From: UMGS363 sp051891935
GTDB lineage: Bacteria > Bacillota > Clostridia > Oscillospirales > Ruminococcaceae
NCBI GenBank assembly: GCA_051891935.1
Contig: JBJFFR010000169.1
Span: forward strand, 1-29,783
DNA: 29,783 nt
Reading direction: 5' to 3'
A program made the position numbers and the translations under genes. The notes below the pieces were generated by a model. The model did not search any database, had not been told where the DNA came from, and was given only the letters and a program-made list of their open reading frames with translations. Of the stretch, positions 1 to 7,714 are shown in pieces; positions within the stretch are counted from its first letter, which is position 1, and each line of letters begins with the position of its first letter.

Positions 1-447
1 AAGGCAGGTCTTAACGTTAAGTACTTCGGCTGCGACGGTCTTGACGGACTTATCGATCAGCTCGGCGACGATGTTGCTATTGCTGAAGGCGTAATGCTTC
101 TTACTCCTTTCGCTGCAGACGCAACAGACGCAAAGACAGTTGCTTTCACAACTGCTTACAAGGCTGCTTACAACAACGAAGTTCCTATCCAGTTCGCTGC
201 TGACGGCTATGACGCTGTTTACGCTGTAAAGGCTGCTATGGAAAAGGCAGGCATCACAGATGCTTCTATCTCCGCTTCCGATCTTTGCGACGCTCTTAAG
301 GTTGCTATGACAGAGATCACAGTTGAAGGTGTTACAGGTAACATCACTTGGACAGCTGACGGTGAGCCTACAAAGGATCCTAAGGCTATGGAGATCGTTA
401 TCACAGAAACCGATGGCAAAAAGTCAGGTTCTTACGCTGCTCTTTAA
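1..447 (+). CDS. Branched-chain amino acid ABC transporter substrate-binding protein, 3' part (LivJ/LivK-like)
   Basis: The reading frame is open from base 1 and ends with TAA at 445-447, so about 148 C-terminal residues are seen and the start lies outside the window. The visible part resembles the second lobe of a type I periplasmic-binding-fold protein (Peripla_BP_6 family), with segments such as KYFGCDGLDG, GVMLLTPFAAD, AADGYDAVYAVKAAME and GVTGNITWTADGEP. These are typical of Leu/Ile/Val binding proteins of ABC importers. In Gram-positive cells it would be a lipoprotein outside the membrane delivering amino acids to LivH/LivM. livH, livM, livG and livF follow on the same strand after a terminator and a separate promoter, which supports the assignment and suggests the binding protein is made in excess over the membrane parts. 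The substrate within the branched-chain or related amino acids cannot be fixed from this fragment. Confidence 0.88.
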   Translation, partial: KAGLNVKYFGCDGLDGLIDQLGDDVAIAEGVMLLTPFAADATDAKTVAFTTAYKAAYNNEVPIQFAADGYDAVYAVKAAMEKAGITDASISASDLCDALKVAMTEITVEGVTGNITWTADGEPTKDPKAMEIVITETDGKKSGSYAAL

Positions 448-477
448 TCCCGACATTTAATTAACATTTTGCATCTG

Positions 478-535
478 AAGACCCGTATAATACTCAACAG
501 CGTCGAAAAAACGCTGTGATTGTGCGGGTCTTATT
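478..535 (+). terminator. Stem-loop terminator after the Liv binding protein gene
   Basis: Two nested inverted repeats are visible: an outer 8-bp stem (478-485 with 525-532) and an inner 7-bp stem ACAGCGT/ACGCTGT (497-503 with 511-517) around an A-rich loop. The tail is only moderately T-rich, so some read-through into livH is likely. The arrangement fits an attenuating terminator between an abundant binding protein and its permease genes. Confidence 0.6.
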
Positions 536-563
536 TGCAATTTTATGAGAAATCGTGTATAAT
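535..563 (+). promoter_or_regulatory. Sigma-A-type promoter for livHMGF
   Basis: TTGCAA (535-540) and a perfect TATAAT (558-563) are separated by 17 bases. The expected start of transcription is near 570, exactly where a long inverted repeat begins. This gives livH its own promoter in addition to any read-through. Confidence 0.7.
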
Positions 564-568
564 ATAAG

Positions 569-621
569 CTGCTGTAAATTAAAGCACCTTCCCGATTGGA
601 AAATGCTTTAATTTGCAGCAG
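569..621 (+). promoter_or_regulatory. 5'-end stem-loop in the livH leader
   Basis: An 18-bp inverted repeat (569-586 with 604-621, a single G-T wobble, 17-base loop) lies just downstream of the -10 box, so it would form at the extreme 5' end of the livH mRNA. The ribosome binding site at about 639-649 lies outside it. There is no T-run after the stem, so it is not a classic terminator. It may protect the 5' end from nucleases or bind a regulator; this is inference. Confidence 0.55.
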
Positions 622-654
622 GATAAAAAAATCGAGAAAGGGGTCAAGGCTCTT

Positions 655-1536
655 ATGATGAGTTTCATTTCTTACCTTGTAAACGGAATAAGCCTCGGAA
701 GCATCTACGCACTTATCGCTCTGGGCTACACAATGGTTTACGGCATAGCCAAAATGCTGAATTTCGCCCACGGAGATATTATTATGGTCGGAGGATTTAC
801 GATCTTTACCGCAATGTCCACCGCCTGGTGTCCCGTATGGCTTTCGGTCATCATCGGCATCGTCGTCTGCACCGTTCTCGGCATCGTGATAGAAAAGATC
901 GCCTACAAGCCTTTAAGAAGCGCTCCCCCGCTCGCTGTACTTATCACTGCTATCGGCGTAAGCTATCTGCTCCAGAATGTTGCGCTGCTCATATTCGGTT
1001 CAGCTTCGCAGAGCTTTACCTCCGTTGTAAAGAACGTTGCTCCCGTAACCTTCGGCGGTGTAACGATCTCAATGGAAACGATCATTTCCATCATTGTTTC
1101 GCTCATAATCATGATCTGTCTTACACTCTTTATCAACAAAACAAAGGCAGGAAAAGCTATGCTTGCCGTTTCGGAAGATAAGGGCGCAGCACAGCTTATG
1201 GGTATAAACGTAAACGCTACTATCTCACTTACATTTGCGATCGGTTCCGCCCTCGCAAGCGTTGCAAGCGTACTTCTCTGCTCTTCTTATCCGCAGATCA
1301 GCCCTTACACAGGCTCCATGCCGGGCATCAAGGCATTCGTTGCAGCCGTTTTCGGCGGTATCGGAAGCATCCCCGGTGCTATGATCGGCGGAATACTCCT
1401 CGGAGTTATCGAGAACCTCTCCAAAGCATATATTTCCTCACAGCTTTCCGACGCTATCGTGTTCCTTGTACTTATCGTTGTTCTTATCGTTAAGCCTACG
1501 GGAATCATGGGCAAGAAGATAAACGAAAAGGTATAA
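655..1536 (+). CDS. livH: Branched-chain amino acid ABC transporter permease LivH
   Basis: A 293-residue hydrophobic protein of the BPD_transp_2 family, one of the two membrane subunits of the Liv importer. It begins MMSFISYLVNGISLGSIYAL and shows the LivH hallmark GYTMVYGIAKMLNFAHGDIIM near the N-terminus. Further on is the cytoplasmic loop AVSEDKGAAQLMGINV that docks on the ATPases, then a glycine-rich segment GIGSIPGAMIGG. About eight membrane segments are expected. I chose ATG 655 (a second ATG follows at 658) because AGGGGTCAAGG lies just upstream; a longer frame from 613 would start inside the leader hairpin. livM follows 13 bases after the stop, so the two are co-transcribed. Confidence 0.93.
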   Translation: MMSFISYLVNGISLGSIYALIALGYTMVYGIAKMLNFAHGDIIMVGGFTIFTAMSTAWCPVWLSVIIGIVVCTVLGIVIEKIAYKPLRSAPPLAVLITAIGVSYLLQNVALLIFGSASQSFTSVVKNVAPVTFGGVTISMETIISIIVSLIIMICLTLFINKTKAGKAMLAVSEDKGAAQLMGINVNATISLTFAIGSALASVASVLLCSSYPQISPYTGSMPGIKAFVAAVFGGIGSIPGAMIGGILLGVIENLSKAYISSQLSDAIVFLVLIVVLIVKPTGIMGKKINEKV

Positions 1537-1549
1537 GGAGGCGCAGGAT

Positions 1550-2623
1550 ATGAAAAAAACTACAGTAAACAACATTATAACCTGCGGAATAGTTCTTGTA
1601 TTCTTTATCGTATGCGGTCTTCTTTCCTCGGCAGGTGTTTTAGGAAGCAAGCTCAGCGGTCTTCTTATCCCGATCGGCATATACATAATACTTTCCATTT
1701 CGCTCAACCTTACAGTCGGTATCCTCGGTGAGCTTTCACTCGGTCATGCAGGATTTATGTGTGTCGGCGCTTACGTCGGCGGTGTATTCTCCATACTTAT
1801 CCAGGACGCTGTTACTATCTCCTGGTTAAGAGTAACTCTCGCAATAATCATCGGCGGTGCAGCTGCTGCATTGTTCGGTATTCTCATTGGAATCCCTGTT
1901 CTCCGACTCCGCGGCGATTATCTTGCTATCGTTACGCTCGGCTTCGGTGAGATCATCAAGAGCATCTCCAACAACATATATCTTGTAAAGGATATAAACG
2001 GACTTCACTTCTCGTTTGCTTCTCCCGTTTCGGGCGCAGACGCTGCAACCGCAGTTGATATTTTCAAGGGTGCGCAGGGCATCAAGGCTCCGCAGGACAC
2101 AACGCTTCTCATAGTTGTTATAGTTCTTATGTTGAGCCTTATCGTAATAATGAATCTCGTTGATTCCAAGACAGGCCGTGCCTGCATGGCTATCAGAGAT
2201 AACTACATCGCTGCACAGTCGGTCGGCATAAACGTTACGAAGTACAGACTTGTTGCTTTCGTTGTTTCCGCAGCAATCGCAGGAATTGCAGGCGTTCTCT
2301 ACTCACATTCGCTCGCTGTTCTTGCTCCTAAAAAGTTCGACTATAACCTTTCGATACTCATCCTCGTATTTGTCGTTCTCGGCGGACTTGGCAGCATGAG
2401 AGGTTCGATCATCGCAACGATCATCCTTTACGCACTCCCCGAGATCTTCCGTGAAGTCGGCGATTACCGTATGCTCATTTATGCTATCGTTCTTATCGCA
2501 ATGATGATCTTCAAGAATGCCCCCTACTTCAAAGACCTTTTTGAAAAAATCAAGGCTCTTCCGGTATTTGAAAAGCTAAAACCTCAAAATAAAGCAAAAA
2601 CCGCAGGAGGTGAATCGAAATGA
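1550..2623 (+). CDS. livM: Branched-chain amino acid ABC transporter permease LivM
   Basis: A 357-residue second membrane subunit of the Liv importer, paired with LivH. Family features include LSLNLTVGILGELSLGHAGFMCVGAYVGG near residues 45-75, RLRGDYLAIVTLGFGEI, the ATPase-facing loop MAIRDNYIAAQSVGINVTKYRL, and GGLGSMRGSIIATIIL toward the end. The length is usual for LivM, and the last 30 residues form a lysine-rich cytoplasmic tail. An AGGAGG precedes ATG 1550. The stop TGA overlaps the livG start (ATGA at 2620-2623), a sign of translational coupling. Confidence 0.93.
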   Translation: MKKTTVNNIITCGIVLVFFIVCGLLSSAGVLGSKLSGLLIPIGIYIILSISLNLTVGILGELSLGHAGFMCVGAYVGGVFSILIQDAVTISWLRVTLAIIIGGAAAALFGILIGIPVLRLRGDYLAIVTLGFGEIIKSISNNIYLVKDINGLHFSFASPVSGADAATAVDIFKGAQGIKAPQDTTLLIVVIVLMLSLIVIMNLVDSKTGRACMAIRDNYIAAQSVGINVTKYRLVAFVVSAAIAGIAGVLYSHSLAVLAPKKFDYNLSILILVFVVLGGLGSMRGSIIATIILYALPEIFREVGDYRMLIYAIVLIAMMIFKNAPYFKDLFEKIKALPVFEKLKPQNKAKTAGGESK

Positions 2624-3390
2624 GCGAAGCGACACCAATACTCGAAATAAAAAACCTTGCGATCCAGTTCGGCGGTCTAAAAGCTGTTGACAATCTCAAT
2701 CTTTCAATCAAAAAGAACCAGCTTTACGGTCTTATCGGGCCTAACGGCGCAGGAAAAACCACCGTTTTCAATATGCTCACAGGCGTTTACAAACCGACTT
2801 CAGGAACTATCTACCTTGACGGAGTAAACATCACAGGAAAATCCCCTGCGCAGATCAACAAGTACGGAATTGCCCGTACCTTCCAGAATATCCGTCTTTT
2901 CAAGGATATGTCCGTTCTCGACAACGTTAAGGTCGGACTTCACAACCAGAAAAAATACACCGCAATTGAAGGTGTGCTCCGTCTTCCCCGTTACTTCAAG
3001 GAAGAAAAGGAAATGGACGAAAAGGCGCTTGAACTGCTCAAGGTTTTTGAACTTGACGGCGAAAAGGATACTCTTTCATCCAATCTTCCTTACGGCAAAC
3101 AGAGAAAGCTCGAGATCGCACGCGCACTTGCAACAAATCCGAAGCTTCTCCTTCTCGATGAACCTGCCGCAGGCATGAACCCCAACGAAACTGCGGAGCT
3201 TATGGAAAATATCCGCTTTATAATTGAAAAATTTGACATGACTGTCCTTCTTATTGAACATGATATGAAGCTCGTTTCGGGAATATGCGAGGAAGTCACA
3301 GTGCTTAACTTCGGACAAGAGCTTGCACAGGGCATTACAACCAATGTTCTCAACGACCCGAAAGTAATCACCGCATATTTAGGCGAATAA
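2620..3390 (+). CDS. livG: Branched-chain amino acid ABC transporter ATP-binding protein LivG
   Basis: A 256-residue ATPase subunit. Walker A is GPNGAGKTT near residue 40, the Q-loop region is RTFQNIRLF, and Walker B is LLLLDEPAAGMNP, followed by the H-loop LLIEHD. The ABC signature is the LivG-type variant LPYGKQRKLEIARAL instead of LSGGQ, which is normal in this subfamily. With LivF it forms the cytoplasmic heterodimer that powers LivHM. AGGAGG lies 8 bases before the ATG, and the start overlaps the livM stop. Confidence 0.94.
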   Translation: MSEATPILEIKNLAIQFGGLKAVDNLNLSIKKNQLYGLIGPNGAGKTTVFNMLTGVYKPTSGTIYLDGVNITGKSPAQINKYGIARTFQNIRLFKDMSVLDNVKVGLHNQKKYTAIEGVLRLPRYFKEEKEMDEKALELLKVFELDGEKDTLSSNLPYGKQRKLEIARALATNPKLLLLDEPAAGMNPNETAELMENIRFIIEKFDMTVLLIEHDMKLVSGICEEVTVLNFGQELAQGITTNVLNDPKVITAYLGE

Positions 3391-3403
3391 GGAGGAAAAC
3401 CCT

Positions 3404-4114
3404 ATGTCAATGCTTCACGTTGAAAATCTTGAGGTCTATTACGGCGCAATCCATGCGATAAAAGGTGTTTCCTTCGATGTTGAACAGGGCGAGATAATCG
3501 CTCTCATCGGTGCAAACGGCGCAGGAAAAACCACCATTCTTCACACGATAACAGGTCTTGTTCCCGCTCAATCGGGAAGCGTTACCTTTAACGGCGTAAA
3601 CCTCACAAAAACACCTGCACATAAGATAGTAAGCCTCGGAATGGCTCATGTTCCCGAGGGAAGACGCATTTTCCAGGAGCTTACCGTTTACGAAAACCTT
3701 ATGCTCGGCGCTTATACAAGAACCGATAAAGCAGAGATCGAAGATACTCTTTCTACCGTGTTCAAGCGTTTCCCCCGACTTGAAGAACGCCGCACACAGA
3801 TCGCAGGTACTCTTTCGGGCGGTGAACAGCAAATGCTTGCAATGGGCAGAGCGCTTATGTCGCATCCGTCCATCATCCTCATGGATGAACCTTCAATGGG
3901 TCTTTCTCCGCTCTATGTTTCGGAGATCTTCGACATCATCCAGTCGGTAAACAGCACAGGCACAACCGTCCTTCTTGTTGAGCAGAACGCAAAAAAAGCT
4001 CTTTCCATCGCAAACCGTGCTTATGTTCTTGAAACAGGAAATATCACCCTTTCGGGCGACGCAAAGGATCTCATAAACGATGATTCCGTTAAAAAAGCTT
4101 ATCTCGGTGAATAA
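3404..4114 (+). CDS. livF: Branched-chain amino acid ABC transporter ATP-binding protein LivF
   Basis: A 236-residue ATPase, partner of LivG. It has Walker A GANGAGKTT near residue 37, the LivF marker AHVPEGRRIFQELTVYENL, a canonical signature LSGGEQQMLAMGRAL, Walker B IILMDEPSMGLSP and the H-loop region LLVEQNAKKAL. Length and order (after livG) are as in other Liv operons. The AGGAGG ribosome site lies in the 13-base gap after livG. The next gene starts 12 bases after its stop with another AGGAGG, so it shares the transcript. Confidence 0.94.
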   Translation: MSMLHVENLEVYYGAIHAIKGVSFDVEQGEIIALIGANGAGKTTILHTITGLVPAQSGSVTFNGVNLTKTPAHKIVSLGMAHVPEGRRIFQELTVYENLMLGAYTRTDKAEIEDTLSTVFKRFPRLEERRTQIAGTLSGGEQQMLAMGRALMSHPSIILMDEPSMGLSPLYVSEIFDIIQSVNSTGTTVLLVEQNAKKALSIANRAYVLETGNITLSGDAKDLINDDSVKKAYLGE

Positions 4115-4126
4115 GGAGGATCTGAC

Positions 4127-4744
4127 ATGAATAATCTTGTTATCACTATCGCGAGAGAATTCGGCAGCGGCGGTCATAAGATCGGCGTAATGTTAAGCGA
4201 AAAACTCGGTATCCCCTATTATGACAAAGATCTTATAAAGCTTGCCTCCGAGCAGAGCGGCATAAACGAAAATCTTTTCGGACTTGCCGATGAAAAATCA
4301 AAGAGCGGTATTTTCAAAAAGCCGAAGGTCTACAGCGGTGACATCACTTCTCCCCAGAGCGCAGAATTCACTTCGGAGGAAAACCTCTTTAACTATCAGG
4401 CTAAGGTCATAAAAGAGCTTGCCGAGAATAATTCTCCCTGCATAATCATAGGAAGATGTGCTGACTTTGTTCTTTCGGGCAGAGAAAACACACTTCGCCT
4501 TTTCATCTGGGCAGACAAGGAAAACCGTATAAAAAACACAATGGATATTCTCGGATATGACCGCAAAGAGGCAGAAAAGCAGATCGAAAAGGTAAACCGT
4601 GAACGCAGCACCTATTACAAAGCTCACACAGGCTTTGAATGGGATAACGCACGGAACTACGATCTTTGCATCAACACAAGCGAACACGGTCTTGATAAGA
4701 GCGCACAGCTTATTCTCGACTATATCAATGTAATGTACAAGTAA
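4127..4744 (+). CDS. Cytidylate kinase-like family protein
   Basis: A 205-residue cytosolic protein of the cytidylate-kinase-like P-loop family (PF13189 type). It opens with ITIAREFGSGGHKIGVMLSEKLGIPYYDKDLIKLAS, where the GSGGHKIG segment replaces the usual GxxxxGKS/T nucleotide-binding loop. Later motifs are CIIIGRCADFVL, the arginine-bearing LRLFIWADKENRI, and a lid-like stretch VNRERSTYYKAHTGFEW. Family members are common in gut Firmicutes and are generally uncharacterised; true CMP kinase activity should not be assumed. It is the last gene of the livHMGF transcript, 12 bases after livF, and is followed by a terminator. Co-transcription with an amino acid importer is suggestive but does not identify a substrate. 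Confidence 0.8.
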   Translation: MNNLVITIAREFGSGGHKIGVMLSEKLGIPYYDKDLIKLASEQSGINENLFGLADEKSKSGIFKKPKVYSGDITSPQSAEFTSEENLFNYQAKVIKELAENNSPCIIIGRCADFVLSGRENTLRLFIWADKENRIKNTMDILGYDRKEAEKQIEKVNRERSTYYKAHTGFEWDNARNYDLCINTSEHGLDKSAQLILDYINVMYK

Positions 4745-4752
4745 AATATATC

Positions 4753-4778
4753 AGCTGCCGTTTTTGCGGCAGCTTTTT
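4753..4778 (+). terminator. Intrinsic terminator of the liv operon
   Basis: Perfect 8-bp stem AGCTGCCG/CGGCAGCT (4753-4760 with 4767-4774) followed by a T-run to 4778. Foldback element H copy A begins about 5 bases after the T-run. Confidence 0.9.
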
Positions 4779-4783
4779 ATACT

Positions 4784-4897
4784 AAGGAAACGCTGATTAA
4801 TTCGTTTCTGCCGTTTTTCAAAATGTACTCAAAGGCTTAAACTCGTACATTTTTCAAAACGGCGAAACGAACGCTGCGCTTTAATCAGCTTTTTCCT
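4784..4897 (+). repeat. Foldback element H, copy A
   Basis: A 114-base imperfect palindrome. Its ends are AGGAAACGCTGATTAA on the left and TTAATCAGCTTTTTCCT on the right, and the arms continue inward through CGTTTC and GCCGTTTT to GTAC. A loop of about 16 bases sits in the middle. The right arm holds about 8 extra bases (AGCGCAGC read on the minus strand). A second copy lies inverted at 9327-9440 with about 3 differences. It has no coding capacity. The flanks share a CTA/TA, compatible with insertion at a TA dinucleotide as in small elements moved by IS630/mariner-type transposases; the transposase family is inference. Confidence 0.8.
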
Positions 4898-5081
4898 AAT
4901 ATCAAATCATTCTATAGACAAAGCCGACAGATAGAATAATCCAAGTAGGTAAACTTGTTTACCTTGGAGAGCGACCGCAGGCAGGCTGTCTGCCGTCATT
5001 GCAATAATATTGCACGGAAGCTTGACGCAGAATTGGATTATTATATCCGAGGATTTAGTCTTACGGTTGATTTGATATTAG
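4896..5081 (+). repeat. Structured repeat M, copy A (candidate structured RNA or mobile element)
   Basis: A 186-base element closed by a perfect 14-bp terminal inverted repeat (4896-4909 with 5068-5081). An inner 10-bp stem follows (4935-4944 with 5033-5042). The roughly 90-base head contains three small hairpins: GGTAAA/TTTACC, GGCAGG/TCTGCC (one G-T pair) and TGCAAT/ATTGCA. Copy B at 9141-9327 has the same head (45 of 46 bases identical over 4972-5017) but different arm sequences that still pair. There is no open reading frame. Together with H copy A it fills most of the 445-base gap 4745-5189. I do not recognise it as a named RNA family. Confidence 0.7.
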
Positions 5082-5107
5082 TATTAATTAATTTGTATTT
5101 TTTGCCA

Positions 5108-5136
5108 TTGACAAAATAATAAAAAAATGTTATAAT
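5108..5136 (+). promoter_or_regulatory. Consensus promoter of secDF
   Basis: Perfect TTGACA (5108-5113) and TATAAT (5131-5136) with a 17-base spacer, about 50 bases upstream of the secD start. Confidence 0.88.
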
Positions 5137-5189
5137 TAAACGATAATTTTTGTTGGAAGGTTTTATCCGACAATTTAGGAGGTCAAAAC

Positions 5190-6593
5190 GTGAGAAAGGT
5201 CAAAAAACCTGTCTTCTTCGTTGTATTACTGCTGATCGTGCTTTTCACACTTTCCGTTTTCTTCGGATTCAGCACATATTACGGAGATATGAAAACAGTC
5301 CACATCAAAGGATTGGATAATATCCGTTTCGGTATTGACATCAAGGGCGGCGTCGATGTTACATTCACTCCCCCCGAGGACGTTGAAGCTACCGACGCGA
5401 ATATGGACGCAGCAAAGGAAGTTATCGTTCAGAGAATGGTAAACCTCGGTATCACCGACTATGAATGCTATATCGACTACGATAACAGCCGTATCATCGT
5501 AAGATTCCCGTGGAAGGACGGAGAAACTAACTTCGACCCCGAAGCTGCTGTAAAGGAACTCGGCGAAACTGCTGAGCTTACCTTCCGTGAGGGTCATGAG
5601 GTCGATGAACTCGGCGCTCCTACAGGCATCACCGCTGAAAATATTATCCTCGTAGGCTCTGACATCCAGGAAGCTTACAGAGCATACAACAGCGAAGGCG
5701 CAGGCGAATATGTCGTTAGCCTTACACTTACAGAATCCGGTAAGGAAAAGTTTGCCGAAGCAACTGCAAGACTTTATCAGGAACAGGGCGTAATCTCTAT
5801 CTGGATGGACGACACCTGTATCTCTTATCCAAATGTAAGCGCTGTTATCACAGACGGCAGAGCACAGATCAGCGGCAGCTTTGACGCAGAAAGCTCAAAG
5901 GCACTTGCCGACAAGATCAACTCGGGCGCACTTCCGTTCAAGCTTGTAACAGCAAGCTTCTCGACTATTTCTCCAAGCCTCGGCTCGGGCGCTCTCGAAG
6001 CAATGGTTATTGCAGGTATCATCGCATTTGCATTTATCGCTATTTATATCATCGTTATCTACCGACTCCCCGGTGCAGTTGCCGTTATCGCACTCATCGG
6101 ACAGGTCGCAGGTACGCTTGCATTCGTTTCGGGCTATTTCGGATTCATGAACGGCTCTATACTTACCATCCCGGGTATCGCAGGTATCATCCTTGCAGTC
6201 GGAATGGGCGTTGACGCAAACGTCATCACATCCGAGCGTATCAAGGAAGAGCTTTACAAGGGCAAAACACTTGACGGTGCAATTGAATCGGGCTTCAAGT
6301 CAGCGTTCTCCGCTATTCTCGACGGTAACGTTACAATGGTTCTCGTTGCTATCATTCTTATGGGTGCATTCGGCACTCCCGACAGCATCTTCTCCAAGCT
6401 TCTTCACTTCGCATTCTTTATGTTCGGACCATCAACTGCAGGAACGATCTACTCTTTCGGCTTTACTCTCGTTTCCGGTGTAATCCTTAACCTGTTCTTT
6501 GGTGTATTCTGCTCAAGACTCATGCTCTCTTCCCTCTCAAAGTTCAAAGCTCTGAGAAATCCTGTTCTTTACGGAGGTAAGAAAAATGCATAA
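5190..6593 (+). CDS. secD: Protein translocase subunit SecD
   Basis: A 467-residue membrane protein that, with SecF, helps SecYEG pull exported proteins across the membrane using the proton motive force. It has one N-terminal membrane segment (PVFFVVLLLIVLFTLSVFF, about residues 6-24), motif D1 as FGIDIKGGVDVTF, an outer P1 region, and a C-terminal block of about five membrane segments. That block contains LTIPGIAGIILAVGMGVDANVI, the conserved aspartate-bearing motif, and a C-terminal ESGFKSAFSAILDGNVT. The length is at the compact end for SecD. The start is GTG at 5190: AGGAGG at 5177-5182 lies 7 bases upstream and no better ATG exists. The 3' end overlaps the secF start by 8 bases. Confidence 0.95.
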   Translation: MRKVKKPVFFVVLLLIVLFTLSVFFGFSTYYGDMKTVHIKGLDNIRFGIDIKGGVDVTFTPPEDVEATDANMDAAKEVIVQRMVNLGITDYECYIDYDNSRIIVRFPWKDGETNFDPEAAVKELGETAELTFREGHEVDELGAPTGITAENIILVGSDIQEAYRAYNSEGAGEYVVSLTLTESGKEKFAEATARLYQEQGVISIWMDDTCISYPNVSAVITDGRAQISGSFDAESSKALADKINSGALPFKLVTASFSTISPSLGSGALEAMVIAGIIAFAFIAIYIIVIYRLPGAVAVIALIGQVAGTLAFVSGYFGFMNGSILTIPGIAGIILAVGMGVDANVITSERIKEELYKGKTLDGAIESGFKSAFSAILDGNVTMVLVAIILMGAFGTPDSIFSKLLHFAFFMFGPSTAGTIYSFGFTLVSGVILNLFFGVFCSRLMLSSLSKFKALRNPVLYGGKKNA

Positions 6594-7548
6594 GACTTTT
6601 AATTTTGATTTTATCGGAAAAAGAAAGCTTTTCTTCACGATCTCGATCGTGATGGTTGCATTCTCTATCCTCTCCACATTTATTTTCGGAGTTGACCTTG
6701 ACATTCAGTTTAAGGGCGGTACGATCATCACCTACGTTTATGACGGTGATCTCAACTGCGATGACTTCACAAACGACGCAAAGGACATCCTTGGCGGCAT
6801 CGGTGTAAAGTACACAACAGGTGTTGATTTCTCATCCGGAAAGAACAACATCCAGCTCTCACTCACTTCCAACTCGGGACTTTCTTCCGACAAGCAGTTT
6901 GAGCTTACAAATACCCTTACCGAAAAATATGCTGCAAACAATATTGAGCTTGTTGAATCTTCGGACGTTTCACCTTCTTCGGGACGTGAATTCTTCCTCA
7001 AGTGTATCATTGCGGTAATCCTTTCATCTATCGTTCTTATCATTTATATTGCGATCCGATTCAAGAATATCGGAGGTTGGCTCGCAGGTATCTGTGCGAT
7101 CATTGCACTTCTTCACGACTGTATCATCGTTTACGGTACTTTCATCGTATGCGGAATGCCTATCAACGCAAACTTTATGGCTGTTGTTCTTACGATCCTC
7201 GGTTACTCTATCAACAACACGATCGTTATCTACGACAGAATCCGTGAGAATGCCAAGCTTTACGGCAAGAAGAAAACAAGAAACGAAAACGTAAACCTCA
7301 GCATCAACCAGAGCCTTACACGTTCTATCAATACATCTGTAACTACCGTTGTTGCAATGCTTGCAGTTACGATCGTTGCCGCTGTTTACGGTGTAACCTC
7401 TATCATTTCATTCTCACTCCCCGTTATGGTCGGTATGATCGCAGGCACATACTCTTCCGTATGTCTTGTATCTGTACTCTGGTCATTCTTCGAGGACAAA
7501 AAGGACGCTCGCAAGGGCGCTGTAAAAACTGCTGCAAAGCAGGCTTAA
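6586..7548 (+). CDS. secF: Protein translocase subunit SecF
   Basis: A 320-residue partner of SecD. After the first membrane segment it has VDLDIQFKGGTIITYVY (the SecF N-terminal motif). The C-terminal part carries VVLTILGYSINNTIVIYDRIREN followed by LTRSINTSVTTVVAMLAV, as in other SecF proteins. About six membrane segments are expected. The ATG at 6586 overlaps the secD stop and is preceded by GGAGG, so translation is coupled. The last residues are lysine/alanine-rich and cytoplasmic. A terminator follows at once, making secDF a two-gene unit. Confidence 0.95.
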   Translation: MHKTFNFDFIGKRKLFFTISIVMVAFSILSTFIFGVDLDIQFKGGTIITYVYDGDLNCDDFTNDAKDILGGIGVKYTTGVDFSSGKNNIQLSLTSNSGLSSDKQFELTNTLTEKYAANNIELVESSDVSPSSGREFFLKCIIAVILSSIVLIIYIAIRFKNIGGWLAGICAIIALLHDCIIVYGTFIVCGMPINANFMAVVLTILGYSINNTIVIYDRIRENAKLYGKKKTRNENVNLSINQSLTRSINTSVTTVVAMLAVTIVAAVYGVTSIISFSLPVMVGMIAGTYSSVCLVSVLWSFFEDKKDARKGAVKTAAKQA

Positions 7549-7563
7549 AACTAAATTTTTCAA

Positions 7564-7596
7564 AGGGCAGTTTCTTTGTGAAACTGCTCTTTTTTT
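7564..7596 (+). terminator. Intrinsic terminator of secDF
   Basis: An 11-bp stem (7564-7574 with 7580-7590, one G-T pair, 5-base loop) followed by a run of seven T. Confidence 0.9.
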
Positions 7597-7607
7597 GTAT
7601 AAAGTCC

Positions 7608-7636
7608 TTGACTTTACCGTTGTTTTATTCTATAAT
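7608..7636 (+). promoter_or_regulatory. Promoter of glycyl-tRNA synthetase
   Basis: TTGACT (7608-7613) and TATAAT (7631-7636) with a 17-base spacer. The leader to the start codon is only about 70 bases and A/T-rich, with no room for a T-box and no T-box-like sequence. Confidence 0.82.
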
Positions 7637-7714
7637 AATAAGTGATAGTTTTTAGTACTTTTTCTATTTTTTCAAATATGAAGAAATAAAATAATGATAA
7701 GGTGGTTTATTCAA

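Noticed and set aside
4945..5032. Group II intron domain V or IscB/TnpB-type guide RNA as an explanation for the M core
   Set aside because: No catalytic AGC triad hairpin with the usual GNRA cap is visible, and no adjacent reverse transcriptase, IscB or TnpB gene exists; a database search would be needed to reopen this.
7637..7714. T-box riboswitch upstream of glycyl-tRNA synthetase
   Set aside because: The leader is only about 70 bases and lacks the T-box sequence, specifier stem and antiterminator.
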